From Planctomycetota bacterium (GTDB lineage: Bacteria > Planctomycetota > Planctomycetia > Pirellulales > Pirellulaceae), in the NCBI GenBank assembly GCA_014381825.1, contig JACNKX010000060.1, forward strand, positions 1 through 54,622: a stretch of 54,622 bases of DNA, in the 5' to 3' direction. The notes beneath the pieces are model-generated. The model was given only the letters and a program-made list of their open reading frames with translations, was not told the origin of the DNA and searched no databases. How positions within the stretch are numbered: position 1 is the first letter of the stretch; each line of letters starts with the position of its first letter. A program made the position numbers and the translations under genes. Positions 52,801 to 54,622 of this stretch are shown here, one piece after another.

Positions 52801-54622
52801 AGGAAAAAGGAGCGGGACGCATCCAAACGGGCGGCGTCGCTGTCGCTCCGGCCCTTGATTTGATCACCGTCGCCAAGCAGCTCGATCGGTTGGATGCGCT
52901 GCGCGATCGTGTTGAGATCGTCGCTGGCGGGCCTAAAGATAAGACGCACCGACGTTCGCAGCTCGCGCTGCTGATCTTGATCGACATGGCTCGCCAGGAC
53001 TTCGCAGCGGCGGATCAGCATTTGGAAGAGTTCAGAGAACTGGCCGTCGAGCCGCCATTTCTCACTGAGGACCGTTGGCCGGAAATACTCGTTTTCTACG
53101 AGGCGCTGCGGCACCGCGAGATATATCAGTTAGTGGGTGAAAGCGTCATCAGCGTTACCGAGCGCCAGATTCGTCACGGCGAAGGCACGGGATCGGACTT
53201 GCACGATCGCCACCTGCTGGCATTGACCGGAGCCAAACGGCACCTGGATGACCACTCGTCCATCGAAACGTACTTGGATGACTCACGACTGAAGCAGTGG
53301 ACTCCCGTTAACAAAGTGACTGCGAATACGCGAGGTCGGGGCATGCCGATCGCCCGCTGGAGTCCCGCCGACAGAAGCGTTGCCAAAGTTGCGGGACACG
53401 CAAATGACTTTCTCTATTTCCAGAGCCCACTGCAAGGGAATTACCAACTTGATTGCGAAGTAACCGCTTCCGCTGGTTGGCGAGACACGGCGATCAGCAT
53501 CGGTGGCCAATGGGTGGTGGCAACTTGGGACATGAAGTTCTTCAACCGCGGCGATTTTCGGAAACAGCTTGGCACGCACCCGATCGATCCACCGATGTGG
53601 AAACGAGGCGACGTGCCTTTCCTGCACTACCGCGTGGACGTGAAGGACCAAGTCGTGGCGACGTACATCAACGGACGGAAGATTTGCGAGGAACAGCTCG
53701 GCGTCGATCACGATCCTTGGATCGCGATTCGTAGCGACCACGATCGCCATGGCAGCGTTCGTGATCTGCGACTCACTGGCACTCCGATCATTCCGGCGGA
53801 AGTGAAGCTGTTGCATAACGCGGAACTAACTGGGTGGGTTCCCTATTACGACGAGACGATCGCGAGCGAGGATTCTGACTGGCGGTACGACCACGAGGAA
53901 TTGATTGGACGACGACACGTATCAATAGAGGGAAGTCACCGGGAGAGCCTTGTGTACTATCATCGTCCGATGTTGGAAGACGGATGGATCGCCTACGAGT
54001 TCTTCTACGAGCCCGATCAGTCGGTCGTACATCCTGTGTTGGATCGACTCGCCTTTCTGCTCGATCCAAGCGGAGTGAAGATCCACTGGTGTACCGATGG
54101 CATCGACGATCGGACGGGCCTGTCGCCATCGAACATCGGAGACGAGCAAGTCAACCGCCGCGCCAATCGACTGCCGTTGAGAGCCGGAACGTGGAACAGC
54201 ATCAAGCTGACTCTGACTGGCGACACGATTGATCTGATGTTGAACGACCAACCGGTTTATCAACGCGATCTTGAACCATCGAACATGCGTCAGTTCGGCT
54301 TGTTGCATTACTCGGACCAAACAGAAGCTCGCGTCCGCAACGTTGTTTGGCATGGCGATTGGCCGAAGGAACTGCCTTCGCTCGCGGACCAAGAACTTGC
54401 GGACGTTTCGCTGATCCCGGAACTCGACGCCAAGCTGCCAACGATGGAAGTGTTCGAGCACGATTTCGCCAAAAACCAACTGCAATCAAACGTCTTTCAA
54501 CTCCCGGCGAACAATCCCGCCACAACGATCGCCCATCCAGATGACGGACTTCACTTGACCGTGCCAGGAACAGAGCCCAATCGCTGGCACAACCACCGGA
54601 TCGAGCACCGCTTTGCCTTGAT
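49803..54622 (+). CDS. Giant DUF1583-type secreted protein, 3' end beyond the window
   Basis: The frame is open from ATG 49803 to the window end, at least 1606 codons. A signal peptide is present (AVLILLSSSCFA). The protein repeats a module. Each has a LamG/concanavalin-like part, a segment like YEFFYEP / RLAFLLDPSGVKIHW / TDG..D.TGL, and NSIKLTLTGD, ending in RVRNVVWHGDWP. One module ends near 52500 and another near 54360. This matches DUF1583 (and the neighbouring DUF1581-type) proteins of planctomycetes, as I remember them. No catalytic motif is evident, and the fold suggests glycan or surface binding. It is divergent from the ECF sigma gene and may be its target. The first module has an extra stretch of about 40 residues encoded by a dispersed palindrome. 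Confidence 0.8.
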   Translation, partial: MPTVAIELAVLILLSSSCFAKDASETSWRGKYEQSRQLARVAHKHLRASELSDALAILGEAADFDVPLRKGLNNGFSSVAGGLNRHLAMLDSDERYDLLHDWSMPTGSRRTLRVLAAFTPTVAPPQVFARAFGERPRDSSFTIAHVGEVSGLFSTAWELVAAAEEAGRLRRLKGELEELRDEGVPNTDHVLMLAQIVEAKRAGEGLTERLARHLTRLRDNQPRPDSPPQSFDAAWRYGHGKFDDETQRTLDFTPFSHWTGAAWQISAERPNSGFGFLRIDQTGGHPSPERACIRRWTAPQDGTLTITGMMYHPAAEGDGVRGRVVSSRTGTLSELHAHDGPTELRIDPVEVKAGETIDFLADIVDDNNFDTFVWMFQLHLKTGDMQRIYDSVADFCGPHSKSVVSDAVLAAACLEHDWLQPIGEGILQKWVENTYCTDKWINRPHEYNSRLIRPALRRAWATAVRKGVGETSSALLEDTGLTYWVRSGHTFGSSGAATRNTWLGHADHILHLAGSQQDQLFFRYPLAGDFAFSFETQTSGRPGTDGGVAFGGTSYEVNVADELFKAVTGRGLIEEPFAQLTSHAGSFHGQHAGPPEFHQFELASVAGQVTFSSKGQPIWSGVGGGTTSPWIALQAQGDRNPIFRNLRITGDPVIPREVRLSDGDSLAGWVQSTDADGLWRASPDEVALKERQENERARISNPNFRIPYFLATDDILAPHILAPTLRTSNADADPAWFSRNGVIHGSRIDSEDDHVGQRQLVYTRPLQDTESISYEFRYESGKFEVHPAIGRLVFLIEPGGVRLHWITDGDQEWTGLGQDNAVVERFDRRGAKPLPLVEGDWNRVTVELAGDNVTVMLKDQVIYERKLQPQDDRSFAFYHDANRSAVEVRNVTMRGAWPERLTDEQLNNLAAISDSDRSQPDRFALNALFGDKYIAGDIMATRRRAAKMPPKERYDFLADWVLPSRNHATLRLYGAFGPTNPARPVADYIISEQRRLDEAKEKGAGRIQTGGVAVAPALDLITVAKQLDRLDALRDRVEIVAGGPKDKTHRRSQLALLILIDMARQDFAAADQHLEEFRELAVEPPFLTEDRWPEILVFYEALRHREIYQLVGESVISVTERQIRHGEGTGSDLHDRHLLALTGAKRHLDDHSSIETYLDDSRLKQWTPVNKVTANTRGRGMPIARWSPADRSVAKVAGHANDFLYFQSPLQGNYQLDCEVTASAGWRDTAISIGGQWVVATWDMKFFNRGDFRKQLGTHPIDPPMWKRGDVPFLHYRVDVKDQVVATYINGRKICEEQLGVDHDPWIAIRSDHDRHGSVRDLRLTGTPIIPAEVKLLHNAELTGWVPYYDETIASEDSDWRYDHEELIGRRHVSIEGSHRESLVYYHRPMLEDGWIAYEFFYEPDQSVVHPVLDRLAFLLDPSGVKIHWCTDGIDDRTGLSPSNIGDEQVNRRANRLPLRAGTWNSIKLTLTGDTIDLMLNDQPVYQRDLEPSNMRQFGLLHYSDQTEARVRNVVWHGDWPKELPSLADQELADVSLIPELDAKLPTMEVFEHDFAKNQLQSNVFQLPANNPATTIAHPDDGLHLTVPGTEPNRWHNHRIEHRFAL
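51874..51970. repeat. GGCAAGAATAT-type palindrome inserted in a coding sequence
   Basis: Units GGCAAGAAAATG (51874) and GGGCAAGAATAT (51889-51900) face inverted CATTCTTGCC (51944-51953) and ATATTCTTGCCCC (51958-51970). The reading frame of the giant gene passes through without a stop. The corresponding place in the gene's second module (around 53880) has no such stretch. Confidence 0.75.

Noticed and set aside
1-54622. CRISPR arrays, tRNA or rRNA genes, prophage or conjugation modules
   Set aside because: No regularly spaced direct repeats, tRNA cloverleaf ends, rRNA motifs, or capsid, portal or relaxase genes were found on reading both strands.

Overview
The window reads as a chromosomal stretch from a planctomycete, most likely a Pirellulales (Rhodopirellula/Blastopirellula-type) organism. 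The basis is gene content: six DUF1501 proteins with twin-arginine-like N-termini, three DUF1549/DUF1553 (PSCyt2/PSD1) proteins, a formylglycine-type sulfatase with a ThuA partner, a BatA/VWA-type membrane cluster, an ECF sigma factor, a giant DUF1583-type secreted protein, and several families of short dispersed palindromes. No rRNA, tRNA or CRISPR array was seen.

Layout. 1-4.1 kb: a broken beta-lactamase-family fragment, a receiver-PP2C (SpoIIE/RsbU) protein with a degenerate receiver, a possible 3' remnant of a group II intron, and an enolase-superfamily (mandelate racemase-like) enzyme. 4.2-9.4 kb: a plus-strand set of PSD1 protein, class II aldolase and DUF1501 protein. 9.6-14.6 kb: adk, nagB, a GlmU-like nucleotidyl/acetyltransferase, an acyl carrier protein and a DRE-TIM (isopropylmalate synthase-like) condensing enzyme. 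14.8-22.5 kb: PQQ-propeller protein, a sulfatase-ThuA pair with a 4-nt overlap, a DUF1501 protein and an S9 peptidase. 22.6-30.1 kb: an IS remnant, then DUF1501 / PSD1 / DUF1501 / DUF1501, punctuated by a repeated hairpin.

30.3-34.4 kb is the most interesting part. It is a four-gene minus-strand operon of TIGR04053-like radical SAM/SPASM protein, selD, geranylgeranyl-reductase-like flavoprotein and hemerythrin-domain protein. The selD gene is hidden from ordinary ORF calling because codon 19 is an in-frame TGA. It sits at the catalytic Cys/Sec position and is followed by a short hairpin, so SelD is very probably a selenoprotein. Near-identical promoter-like sites lie upstream of the operon and beyond its 3' end.

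34.5-35.1 kb is an internally deleted IS with both terminal inverted repeats; a second, end-truncated copy of the same family is at 22.6 kb. 35.2-49.4 kb is a sigma-factor-headed minus-strand cluster: ECF sigma, an anti-sigma-like/PSD1 fusion, DUF1501, an EF-hand gene with an in-frame amber codon, a BatA-like gene missing its 5' half, a ~1950-aa VWA-like membrane protein and a squalene-cyclase-fold repeat protein. The EF-hand 3' end is fused directly to the middle of the BatA-like gene, pointing to a deletion inside the operon. 49.8 kb to the end is a divergent giant gene that runs off the window and carries a dispersed palindrome inserted in frame.

Everything here is from reading the sequence. 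Family names are from memory of conserved motifs, and no database search was run.
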